This document shows positions 25,979 to 33,975 of a stretch of 64,000 nucleotides of DNA, piece after piece. The stretch lies in contig CAWBNY010000002.1 of assembly GCA_963790325.1 (NCBI GenBank), positions 62,001 to 126,000 of the forward strand. The letters are read 5' to 3'. Position numbers and translations under genes: made by a program. The notes under the pieces were generated by a model that was given only the letters and a program-made list of their open reading frames with translations, did not search any database and was not told where the DNA came from. Every line of letters begins with the position of its first letter. Within the stretch, counting starts at the first letter, position 1. The DNA is from JAXDMK01 sp963790325 (GTDB taxonomy: Bacteria; Actinomycetota; Acidimicrobiia; Acidimicrobiales; AC-14).

Positions 25979-27376
25979 GTGGCCCAAGTGATCCGTCCGA
26001 GAACCATCGGCTCCCGCACCAGCGGCGATTTCGGCCGGCCCACGGCCCCCTCCGGGGCCCGGGTCCCGCCCCACAACCTCCAGGCCGAGGAGTCGCTCCT
26101 CGGGGCCATGCTCCTCAGCCGCGACGCCATCGTGTCCGCGGTCGAGGTCCAGCTCGACGCCGACGACTTCTACAGGCCGGCCCACGGCCACCTCTACGAC
26201 GCCATCACCTCGCTCTACGCCCAGGGCGAGCCGGCCGACCCGGTCACGGTGGCCGACGAGCTGGCCCGGGCCGACCTGCTGGAGGCGGTGGGCGGGCCGG
26301 CGGTGCTCATCTCCCTGCAGGCCGGCACCCCCGCCATCGGCAACGCCGGCCGCTACGCCCGCATCGTCGAGGAGCACGCCCTCCTCCGCCGGCTGATCGC
26401 GGTGGCGGGCGACATCGCCGAGATCGGCTACAGCCTCCCCGACGACATCCCCGGCGCCGTCGACCAGGCCGAGGCCCTCGTCTTCGACGTGGCCGAGCGG
26501 CGGGTCACCGACTCCATCTCGCCCCTGCGCGACCTCCTGGGCCCCCACCTCGACCACCTGGAGGCCCTGTTCGAGCACGACGAGGCGGTCACGGGGGTCC
26601 CCACCGGCTTCATCGACCTCGACCAGCAGCTGGCCGGCCTCCAGCCGTCCAACCTGGTCATCGTCGGTGGCCGCCCCGGCACCGGCAAGACGAGCTTCGC
26701 CCTGGGGATGGCGGCCCACGCGGCCATGGCCGCCCACACGCCGGTGCTCATCTTCAGCCTGGAGATGAGCCACCAGGAGCTCACCCACCGGCTCCTGTCG
26801 TCGGAGGCCCGGGTCGACGCCACCCGCATGCGCAACGGGCGCCTGCTCGAGTCCGACTGGCCCAAGATCACCAATGCCATCGGCCGCCTGGCCGAGGCCG
26901 ACATCTACATCGACGACAACCCCCGGCTCACGGTCATGGAGATCCGGGCCAAGGCCCGCCGGCTCAAGAGCCGCCACGGCCTGGGGATGATCGTGGTCGA
27001 CTACCTCCAGCTCATGAGCGGCCGCTCCGACGCCGAGAACCGCCAGGTGGAGGTGTCGGAGATCTCCCGCGGCCTGAAGATCCTGGCCCGCGAGCTGGAG
27101 GTGCCGGTGGTGGCGCTGTCGCAGCTCTCCCGAAACCTCGAGTCCCGGGCCGACAAGCGCCCGGTGCTGGCCGATCTACGGGAAAGCGGGTCGTTGGAAC
27201 AGGATGCCGACGTGGTGATCTTCATCTACCGGGACGAGGTCTACAACCGGGACAGTCCCGACAGGGGCACCGCCGAGATCATCGTCGCCAAACACCGGAA
27301 CGGTCCCACCGGCGTCACCAACCTGGCCTTCCTCGACCACTACACCCGGTTCGCCAACATGGCCCGCGGGGTGTAG
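25979..27376 (+). CDS. dnaB: replicative DNA helicase DnaB
   Basis: Hexameric helicase of the replication fork. The N-terminal domain (RVPPHNLQAEESLLGAMLLSRDAI, VTVADELARADLLEAVGG) is followed by the RecA-like domain with GGRPGTGKTSFALGMA (Walker A), LIFSLEMSHQELTHRLLSSEA, IVVDYLQLM (Walker B) and DLRESGSLEQDADVVIFIYRDE. 465 residues; no intein interrupts it. GTG at 25979 starts well before the conserved part. It is preceded by a SOS-box promoter and ends 5 bases before the left end of an IS relic. Confidence 0.96.
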   Translation: MAQVIRPRTIGSRTSGDFGRPTAPSGARVPPHNLQAEESLLGAMLLSRDAIVSAVEVQLDADDFYRPAHGHLYDAITSLYAQGEPADPVTVADELARADLLEAVGGPAVLISLQAGTPAIGNAGRYARIVEEHALLRRLIAVAGDIAEIGYSLPDDIPGAVDQAEALVFDVAERRVTDSISPLRDLLGPHLDHLEALFEHDEAVTGVPTGFIDLDQQLAGLQPSNLVIVGGRPGTGKTSFALGMAAHAAMAAHTPVLIFSLEMSHQELTHRLLSSEARVDATRMRNGRLLESDWPKITNAIGRLAEADIYIDDNPRLTVMEIRAKARRLKSRHGLGMIVVDYLQLMSGRSDAENRQVEVSEISRGLKILARELEVPVVALSQLSRNLESRADKRPVLADLRESGSLEQDADVVIFIYRDEVYNRDSPDRGTAEIIVAKHRNGPTGVTNLAFLDHYTRFANMARGV

Positions 27377-27381
27377 CCGCC

Positions 27382-27407
27382 TGTAGGGACGCGGTGAAGA
27401 TGATCAG
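27382..27407 (+). repeat. left inverted end of the IS21-like element
   Basis: Begins TGTAGGGA, five bases after the dnaB stop; pairs with 29873-29898. Preceded by the CCGCC target copy. Confidence 0.65.
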
Positions 27408-27904
27408 TAGCGCGCCCAACATGATCATGAAGTGATCACTTGGCGACAGGAAGATGATCAGGCGAGCCGCGCGTCGGGGACCTGGGGCGGCCGCGCGGTG
27501 CACACAGCTCCGTGCCCGCGACGGCAATGAGCGATACCGGTCACCTTCGCTCCGCACCCCCCCTTGAGTCGTCCAGGCACCCTGAACCGTCGTTCTGCTC
27601 GACGCCTCGCCGAAACGGCTCGCGCGGTCGGCTCGCGACCATCTGTACTCCAGCGCCGCCTCGCTGGGACCGGCCGTCGCTGGCGCGTTACCGCGCGGCC
27701 AAAGCGCTTGACTACGCCGGATATCGGGCGTCCACCAGGCGTTGTTGAGGATCACGTAACCGTGTAGGTAGTCGATCACCGAAGATGTCGGTCCCTGAGT
27801 GCCCTGGCGGGCCTGTCGAGGGTCCACCAACGGGCCGGGGGTCTCCCCACGCTGGCGGTGTCTATGCCGTCCAGCAGGAACGAGCCCCGGGCCCATGCTC
27901 ACAA

Positions 27905-28069
27905 GAGGACGTGGAGGTCCAAGCACTCAGGATACGAGGGTGGTCGTACGTCGCGATCGCCCGCCACATCGGCTGCGACTGGCGAACGGTCAAGGCCTAC
28001 CTCGAAGGCCGCCAGCCCGGCGTCCGCCAGCAGTCGGAGCCCGACCCGCTGGAGCGGTTCACCGCTTGA
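27905..28069 (+). pseudogene. fragment of IS21-family transposase IstA
   Basis: About 55 residues, EDVEVQALRIRGWSYVAIARH then IGCDWRTVKAYLEGRQPGVR and QQSEPDPLERF, match the N-terminal helix-turn-helix of IstA transposases, which bind the IS ends. The catalytic DDE part is missing and the frame closes at 28069. Upstream codons of the same frame do not look coding. It points the same way as istA would in an element with its left end at 27382. Confidence 0.75.
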
Positions 28070-28285
28070 TTGGAAGCTTGGCGAGTCGCGCAACTTCCAC
28101 AACATGATTGGGGTTACGTAGCAGCGCGCTCCCCAGCATTTACGGGAATAACTCTCACCGTCGTTTGGCTGACCACGAATCGTTCACGATGAAGGCTCCA
28201 TCGTCGATGCCGGGTCCGATGCATGCGGCGTCCATGAGGATGTCGCCACGCATCGGATCCGGCACAACGACCGAAGCTAGCTTAG

Positions 28286-28753
28286 CTAGTAGGAGACGAA
28301 GATTGACCTTGCCGACACAAGGCCGAAGTTGTGGTGCCAGAACCTGAGGTAGTAGTTGCCAGGGCCAGGGTTCCCCCAGTTCACGGACAACGCGACCACG
28401 TTGCAGGCGGAGACGTCCCGCCGGCCCAGCGACGGGTCCGGTCCCCAGACGTCTCTGAACAACTCGGCGACCAGGACGAACTGCGCACCGTCGGTTCGAG
28501 AGCAGCCCCCGATGTCGAGCTTTGTTGCGTTGTTGTCGAGGTTCCTGTCAGTCCATATGCGGGACATGAAACCGCTCGAGACGCCGTTGAGGCTGGAGCC
28601 CCAGCCTCCCTCGGCCATGGCCGTACCTGGGACGGCAGCCAGCGTCGCGGCGAAGATGAGACCCACGAGCACCTTCGGCCATCGCCCTGTGCGGAATCCC
28701 CGAGGCTCTGCCGTCTGCTGGTCCTCGGCGACAACCGCGCCATATCGTTCCAT
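28286..28753 (-). CDS. small secreted protein of unknown function inside the IS relic
   Basis: 155 residues with a clear signal peptide (WPKVLVGLIFAATLAAVPGTAMA, cut after AMA at about residue 47) and a mature part of about 110 residues containing two cysteines, several Trp/Tyr/Phe (NPGPGNYYLRFWHHNFGL) and no known domain. The ATG at 28753 has a strong AAGGAGA ribosome site 7 bases upstream. The frame is intact while the transposases around it are broken, so it is likely still expressed. Codon usage is less GC-biased than in the core genes, a sign of transfer. Function unknown. Confidence 0.7.
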   Translation of the reverse strand: MERYGAVVAEDQQTAEPRGFRTGRWPKVLVGLIFAATLAAVPGTAMAEGGWGSSLNGVSSGFMSRIWTDRNLDNNATKLDIGGCSRTDGAQFVLVAELFRDVWGPDPSLGRRDVSACNVVALSVNWGNPGPGNYYLRFWHHNFGLVSARSIFVSY

Positions 28754-28867
28754 CTTTTTATCTCCTTCTCCTCCCGCCCAGGAAGGTCGGGGTTCGTGTA
28801 TTGCGGCCAGCATTCCATCTGGCGTCTCTGAAGGAAACCGTGATAACTCGTCGGTTTTACTGAGGTG

Positions 28868-29247
28868 CTAACACCCTGTAATGCGCACGTGCGGGATGAA
28901 GCTCGGCCGGACCAGGCCGTGCTCGAGCAGCGACGCCCCCCAGATGGCGTCGGCGACCTCGGTGTTGCGGCCCGGCACGTTGCGCATGTGGCGGGCGTTG
29001 ATGACCACACCTCCGGGACAGACCCCTCGAGCATCCAGTGGACCGGCTTCCAATAGACCCCGGTCGCCTCAATAATCCACCAACGTCAACCGCCGCGCGG
29101 CCAGCCAGTCCGCCAGCGCAAGCAGCTGGGATGTGGTTGTGCCGAACTCGGCCACCCCGCCCCGTCCGGTGTGCGAGCACACGCCATCACCGTGTCGCGG
29201 TGCACGTCCGAGAACGCACAACGCTCCACGATCACCTCCATCTCCAT
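28868..29247 (-). pseudogene. IS110-family transposase relic
   Basis: Pieces of an IS110 (DEDD-type) transposase N-terminal half spread over three frames: VIVERCAFSDVHRDTVMACAR first, EFGTTTSQLLALADWLAARR second, and VVINARHMRNVPGRNTEVAD followed by LLEHGLVRPSFIP third. The first aspartate motif is present, but the C-terminal serine part is missing. At least two frame breaks show it is dead. Confidence 0.75.
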
Positions 29248-29872
29248 CGTCAGCCCCCCTCCGATCGACCCACTCGTTGCCGGACCGGATGGGGGGCACG
29301 TACGAAGAGACTGAGATACGTGCTCGAAGCAACAGGGCGGAGCGCCCAAGCCCCCGGACTCAAACTAGCGACGGGCTCCGAGCATCATAGAAGAACGACC
29401 TCTGCCCGGATCCGGCAACCCCGATTCTCATCCGGCGGGGGCGGCGCCGCCAGGGGCCATGGGAATAACGCCGGGGTGGGTTGGCACCGGCGGACGGGCC
29501 GCCGGCAGCCGGACGTTCGCACGGCTTCGGCACTTCCTTCGCACGCGATAACGACGAGCTGACGGCGTGTAGGCACGGGCGCCCCGACAGGTCCGGGCCG
29601 CGACAGAACGGCCAGGCCATCCAGCCGTATGAGATCGACGGCCGCGCGCCGAATCGGCGATCTGTCACCCGACAGCTAGAGGCGACTGGGGGTGACGACT
29701 TCCTCACGACGCCGGTCGCGCTGTCAGAGTGTTGGGCCTCCGACGGTCGGGCCGACCGGCGCCCGCGACGAGATCGACGACCGAGCAGAGGGCGACTCCT
29801 AGGAAATGATCACGATGACCGTCACGTGGGGCCCTCGGACGCGTCCTGAGTGATCATCTTCAGCGAGCCGTT

Positions 29873-29898
29873 CTGCTCATCTTCGGTGAATCCCTACA
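29873..29898 (-). repeat. right inverted end of the IS21-like element
   Basis: Reads TGTAGGGA inward on the minus strand and pairs with 27382-27407; followed by the CCGCC target copy at 29899-29903. Confidence 0.65.
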
Positions 29899-30050
29899 CC
29901 GCCGCCTCGTGCGTCAACGAGATGTGGAGGGTGGTTCCCGTTGGGCTGTATGGACGACACGTGCGACAGCGACGTCGAACGGGGAGTGGCAGGCGCTCGC
30001 GCGTCACCACGGTCGGAGCCAATCGGTAGGGGCGGCGCGCATCGCCGCGG

Positions 30051-30164
30051 TACAGTTGCCCGGCGAAGGGGAGTATCCCCATCACGCGGTCTTCGTCATC
30101 ACGGCCTCGGCCCGGAGATCGCGGCCCCTTCTCGGGGCGGGAGAGACCTTCGGTTTGTTCGCCG
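30051..30164 (+). ncRNA. yybP-ykoY manganese riboswitch with promoter -10 box
   Basis: CGGCGAA (30061-30067) pairs perfectly with TTCGCCG (30158-30164) as P1. Directly inside are the two conserved yybP-ykoY motifs: GGGGAGTA (30068-30075) at the 5' side and GGGAGAGACCTTCGG (30139-30153) at the 3' side, with CGTCATCACGG between. This is the family's Mn2+-binding core. TACAGT (30051-30056) is a well-placed -10 box, so the RNA probably starts at P1. The 258 bases between the aptamer and terC may hold the expression switch. The class is well known upstream of terC-like exporters. Confidence 0.85.
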
Positions 30165-30422
30165 AACCAACCGGAGTCGCCGTGACCGTCCCGAATGCCC
30201 CGCCCCACCGAGCCGCCGACCGATGGCGCGCCCCATCGGACCGCGGTTGCGGGGACCCGTCCCCCTGCCGGCCCGGGGCACAGCCCGCCGAGGCGGGGTC
30301 GTCCCGTCCCTCCGGGGTGACGCGCGCCCCGCTCGGCGTCGGGTCCGCCCTGGTCGCTTCGGGGGGCCGGCCTGTCCGCGACCAGCTTCACCCGACCCGC
30401 GCATGACCGAATGGAGACACGG

Positions 30423-31430
30423 ATGTTGACCCTGGCCGCGGCGGAAGCCTCCGGCACCGACTTCGCCAGCTTCGACGTACCGCCGTGGGTGTGGGTGGCC
30501 CTGATCGGCGCCATCGTGGCCATGCTGATCTTCGACCTCCTGCTGGTGCACCGCACCGCCCACGTCATCACCATCAAGGAAGCGGCCATCGAGTCGGCGG
30601 TGTGGATCTCGATCGGCCTCGCCTTCGGGGTCGTGCTGCTCATCTGGCAGGGGGGCCAGGCGGGCGGGGAGTACTACGCCGGGTTCCTGATCGAGAAGAG
30701 CCTCTCCATCGACAACGTGTTCGTGTGGGCGGTGATCTTCTCGTTCTTCGCCGTGCCCCGCGAGTACCAGTTCCGGGTCCTGTTCTGGGGCATCTTCGGA
30801 GCCCTGGTCCTGCGCGGCATCTTCATCTTCGCCGGCGTGTCCCTCATCGAGCGCTTCGAGTGGATCCTCTACGTCTTCGGCGCCTTCCTGCTCTACACCG
30901 CCTGGAAGATCGCCCACCACGACGAGTCGGAAGCGGTCGACTACAACAAGAACATCGCCATGCGCCTGGTGCGCCGGGTGGTCCCGACCACCAACAACTA
31001 CGACGGCCAGAAGCTGTTCACCCGGGAGAACGCCAAGCGGGTGGCGACACCGCTGTTCGCGGTGCTGGTGTTGATCGAGGCCACCGACGTGCTGTTCGCG
31101 GTCGACTCCGTCCCCGCCATCCTGGCCGTCAGCCGGGAGCCGTTCATCGTGTTCGCGGCCAACGCCTTCGCCATCCTGGGGCTGCGGTCGCTCTACTTCC
31201 TGCTCGGGGGCATGCAGGGCAAGTTCCGGTACCTCAACGTCGGGCTGGGCGTGATCCTCGCCTTCGTCGGCATCAAGATGCTCCTGATCGGCAAGCCGTT
31301 CGAGGTCCACCTCCCGACGTTCGTGTCCCTCGCCGTCATCGCCGTCGTCATCACCGTCGCGGTCGTGGCCTCGTTGCGGGCCGACGAGCGGGACCGCCAG
31401 GCGGCGCCGGACCGGTCCGAGGGCGGGTGA
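30423..31430 (+). CDS. TerC family membrane protein (Alx/MeeF-like)
   Basis: Integral membrane protein of about 335 residues with eight or so helices, for example WVALIGAIVAMLIFDLLLVH, FVWAVIFSFFAVP and VATPLFAVLVLIEATDVLFAVDSVPAILA; the last has the acidic family signature ExxDxxFxxDSxPA. Members move Mn2+ or help metal loading of secreted proteins. The ATG at 30423 follows GGAG by 6 bases; ATG 30411 is possible. The riboswitch upstream supports a manganese-linked role. Confidence 0.9.
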   Translation: MLTLAAAEASGTDFASFDVPPWVWVALIGAIVAMLIFDLLLVHRTAHVITIKEAAIESAVWISIGLAFGVVLLIWQGGQAGGEYYAGFLIEKSLSIDNVFVWAVIFSFFAVPREYQFRVLFWGIFGALVLRGIFIFAGVSLIERFEWILYVFGAFLLYTAWKIAHHDESEAVDYNKNIAMRLVRRVVPTTNNYDGQKLFTRENAKRVATPLFAVLVLIEATDVLFAVDSVPAILAVSREPFIVFAANAFAILGLRSLYFLLGGMQGKFRYLNVGLGVILAFVGIKMLLIGKPFEVHLPTFVSLAVIAVVITVAVVASLRADERDRQAAPDRSEGG

Positions 31431-31572
31431 CGACGGCACCTCCCGGCACGCCGGTCAGGGCGGGTAGCCACCGCCGTCGCCGCCCACCTCCGAGACCCCA
31501 CGATCCGCCGGGCTTCGGCATCGGCCCACCCTGGCGACGGTTGGCCGGCACCCCGATGGCGACCGCCGCCCG

Positions 31573-32199
31573 TCAGGCCCACGCCGCCACCCGGCTCCTG
31601 ACCGCTTCCAGGAGGGCGTCGTCGTGGGAGATGGCGAGGACCCCGATGGCACCCGCCTCGACCCGCCGGAGGAGGACGTGCCACAGCTGGGCCTGGGTGA
31701 CCGGGTCGAGCATGGCGCTGATCTCGTCGGCCACCACGTACCGGGGCCGCACCGCCAGGGCCCGGGCCAGCACCACCCGCTGCAGCTCGCCGCCCGACAG
31801 CTCGTTCGGGTAGCGGTCGAGCCACCCCCCGGAGATCGACAGCTCCTCCAGCAGGGCCGGGTCGACCGGACGGCCCTCGGCCAGGATCCGCCCCAGGCGC
31901 CACCGGGGGTTGACCGCCAGCTCCGGGTGCTGCAGGACGAGTTGCACCTGCGCCACGCCGCCCGCCATCAGCGGGCCACCGTCGACGGTGACCGTCCCGT
32001 GCTCGGCCACGAGGAAGCCGGCCAGCAGCCGGCCCAGCGTCGACTTCCCACACCCGCTCGGCCCGCGGACGCCGACGATCTCCCCCGGCCCGACGTGCAC
32101 GTCGACCCGGTCCACCACCCACGGCCCCGCCCGCCGGTACCGGAACCGCAGCCCCGTCCCTCGCAGCCCCGTCCCTCGCAGCCCGTCGCCCTCAGGCAT
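31573..32199 (-). CDS. ABC transporter ATPase, DppF/NikE type
   Basis: ATP-binding subunit of a peptide/nickel-type importer. Walker A GPSGCGKSTLGRLLAG, Q-loop (LVLQHPELAVNPR), signature LSGGELQRVVLARAL, Walker B YVVADEISAMLD and H-loop AISHD are visible. 208 residues, shorter than most DppF because the C-terminal oligopeptide domain is missing. The ATG at 32199 overlaps the previous ATPase by 8 bases. Repeats LRGTGLRGTGLR sit near the N-terminus. Last gene of a five-gene operon. Confidence 0.88.
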   Translation of the reverse strand: MPEGDGLRGTGLRGTGLRFRYRRAGPWVVDRVDVHVGPGEIVGVRGPSGCGKSTLGRLLAGFLVAEHGTVTVDGGPLMAGGVAQVQLVLQHPELAVNPRWRLGRILAEGRPVDPALLEELSISGGWLDRYPNELSGGELQRVVLARALAVRPRYVVADEISAMLDPVTQAQLWHVLLRRVEAGAIGVLAISHDDALLEAVRSRVAAWA

Positions 32200-33142
32200 G
32201 GACGCAGCGCACCCTTGCCCCGTCCACCGCTCTCGTCGCGGGCCGCGACCCATCGCACTCCGGCGTGTGGTCGGAGCAGCGGGGACCGAACAGGCAGCCG
32301 GCGGGGAGGTCGGTCGGCGGCGGCTGGGCGCCCGCCAGGGGCCGGAACCCGTTCCCCGGCAGGGCCGCCCACAGCGCCCGCGAGTAGGGGTGGAGGAGGC
32401 GGGCGCCGTCGCCTGCGAACCGGTCGGCGGCGGTCACCTCCACCGTCGTGCCGGCGTAGAAGACGGCCACCGTGTCCGCCACCCGGAGCGCCCCCAGCAG
32501 GTCGTGGGTGATGAGGATTACGGCCGCGCCACCGTCGGCCAAGGCCCGCAGGCAGTCCAAGGTCTCGGCGACCACCTCCGGGTGGAGGCCGGGCGTGGGC
32601 TCGTCGGCCAGGATGAGCAGGGGCTGCCCGACGGTGGCCGTCGCGGTGAGGACCCGGCGGGCCATGCCCCCGGACAGCTGGTGGGCGTAGCGGCGAACCA
32701 CCTCGGCCGGCAGGTCGAGGCGGGCGAGAGACGCATCGGCCGCCACGGACGGGTCGTCCGCCCCCGCCAGGCTCGCCGCCCGTACCACCTGCCGGCCGAC
32801 GGGGACCACCGGGTCGAGGGCGGCCACCGTCTGGGGGACGAGGACGATCTCCCGGCCCCGGAGCCTGCGCACGCGGATCTCGTCCAGCGGCTCGCCCTGG
32901 TAGCGGATCCGGCCCGCGACCTCGGCGTTGGCCGGGAGCAGGCCGAGGACGGCGTGGGCCAGCAGCGACTTCCCGGAGCCGCTCGATCCGACCACCGCCA
33001 CCACCTCGCCGGCGGCGGCGGTGAGGTCGATCCCGCTGATCACCTCCAACCGGCGCCGGCGCAGCCCGCGCTCGTACTGGGTGAACACGACCCGCAGGTC
33101 GACCACCTCCAGCACCACCGGCACCGGCGGCATCGGGGTCAC
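32192..33142 (-). CDS. ABC transporter ATPase, DppD/NikD type
   Basis: First ATPase subunit. Walker A GSSGSGKSLLAHAVLG, Q-loop LVPQTVAALDP, signature LSGGMARRVLTATATVGQ, Walker B LLILADEPTPGL and H-loop ITHDL are visible. The C-terminus carries the oligo_HPY tail with Cys residues (LPAGCLFGPRCSDHTPECDG), typical of peptide/nickel transporters. GTG at 33142 overlaps the permease stop as GTGA; ATG at 33133 is an alternative. Confidence 0.9.
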   Translation of the reverse strand: MTPMPPVPVVLEVVDLRVVFTQYERGLRRRRLEVISGIDLTAAAGEVVAVVGSSGSGKSLLAHAVLGLLPANAEVAGRIRYQGEPLDEIRVRRLRGREIVLVPQTVAALDPVVPVGRQVVRAASLAGADDPSVAADASLARLDLPAEVVRRYAHQLSGGMARRVLTATATVGQPLLILADEPTPGLHPEVVAETLDCLRALADGGAAVILITHDLLGALRVADTVAVFYAGTTVEVTAADRFAGDGARLLHPYSRALWAALPGNGFRPLAGAQPPPTDLPAGCLFGPRCSDHTPECDGSRPATRAVDGARVRCVHA

Positions 33143-33975
33143 CCCTGCACCGTCCGGGGGTCGGTGAGGGCCCGCAGCTGCTGCCCGAGGACGTCGACGG
33201 TCTTGACCATCAGGAGCAGGGCCAGCCCGGGGAGCACCGCCAGCCACCAGGCGCCGACCGAGAGGTGGCGCATGCCGTCGGCCAGGAGGATGCCGATGGC
33301 CGGCTGGTGGGGCGACAGGCCAAGGCCGAGGAAGCTGAGGGCCGACTCGTGGAGGATGGCGTGGGGGAAGAGCAGCACCATCCCGACGGTGAAGTGGGGG
33401 ACGAGGTGCGGGACGAGGTGATGACCGGCCACCCACCCGCCGCCCCGTCCCAGCCGGCGGGAGACGGCCACGTAGTCCGACACCGCCACCCTCCGGGCCT
33501 CGCCCCGCAGGACCCGGGTGAGCGACGGCCAGTGGGTCAGCGCCACCCCGATCACCACCGCCTTCAACCCTCCGCCGAGGACGAAGGCGAGAAGGATCAG
33601 CAGCACCAGGTGGGGCAGGGCCATGACCAGGTCGACCAGCCAGCCCACCGCGGCGTCGACCCGGCGGCCCAGGGCCCCCGCCACCGCCCCCAGGACGAGG
33701 GCGACAGCGGCGCTGGCAGCCGCGGCCAGGGTGCCCACGACCAGCGACAGGCGCAGGCCCACCAGCGTGCGGGCCAGCTGGTCGCGACCGAGGCGGTCGG
33801 TGCCGAACGGGTGGGCGAGGGTGGGGGACAGGTTGCGGGCGTCGAGGTCGGTCCGGCCCGCGCCCGGGGCGAGGACCGTCCCCGCCCCCAGGATCACCAC
33901 CAGCACGGCCACCGTGGCCGCGGCGGTGGCGATCGTCCGCCGGCGCCGGTCGGCCAGCAGGGCGAGCTCGGTCAT
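33139..33975 (-). CDS. ABC transporter permease, DppC/NikC type
   Basis: 278 residues with six predicted helices. HPFGTDRLGRDQLARTLVGLR is the classical N-terminal signature of DppC-like permeases; the EAA loop is seen at DYVAVSRRLGRGGGWVAGHHLVPH. SFLGLGLSPHQPAIG is also typical. ATG at 33975 overlaps the upstream permease stop as ATGA. Confidence 0.92.
   Translation of the reverse strand: MTELALLADRRRRTIATAAATVAVLVVILGAGTVLAPGAGRTDLDARNLSPTLAHPFGTDRLGRDQLARTLVGLRLSLVVGTLAAAASAAVALVLGAVAGALGRRVDAAVGWLVDLVMALPHLVLLILLAFVLGGGLKAVVIGVALTHWPSLTRVLRGEARRVAVSDYVAVSRRLGRGGGWVAGHHLVPHLVPHFTVGMVLLFPHAILHESALSFLGLGLSPHQPAIGILLADGMRHLSVGAWWLAVLPGLALLLMVKTVDVLGQQLRALTDPRTVQG

Larger units (their letters stand above)
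27382..29898. mobile_element. decayed IS21-like element with inverted ends and target duplication
   Basis: The ends are imperfect 26-bp inverted repeats (27382-27407 and 29873-29898; 20 of 26 match) starting TGTAGGGA and sharing GAAGATGA. They are flanked by direct CCGCC copies (27377-27381, 29899-29903), a 5-bp target duplication as IS21 elements make. Several further GATGATCA-like subterminal repeats lie at both ends, again an IS21 habit. The 2.5-kb length fits IS21, but istB is gone; only an istA fragment, an IS110 relic and one intact passenger gene are recognisable. Stretches 27408-27904, 28070-28285 and 29248-29872 show no gene. Base composition is lower in GC than the neighbours. Confidence 0.65.

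Noticed and set aside
29360..29849. coding frames on both strands within the IS relic
   Set aside because: No recognisable domain or ribosome site; they overlap each other and look like chance frames.
29894..30643. a protein gene on the minus strand over the riboswitch
   Set aside because: Low-complexity translation without domains, overlapping the riboswitch and the start of terC.
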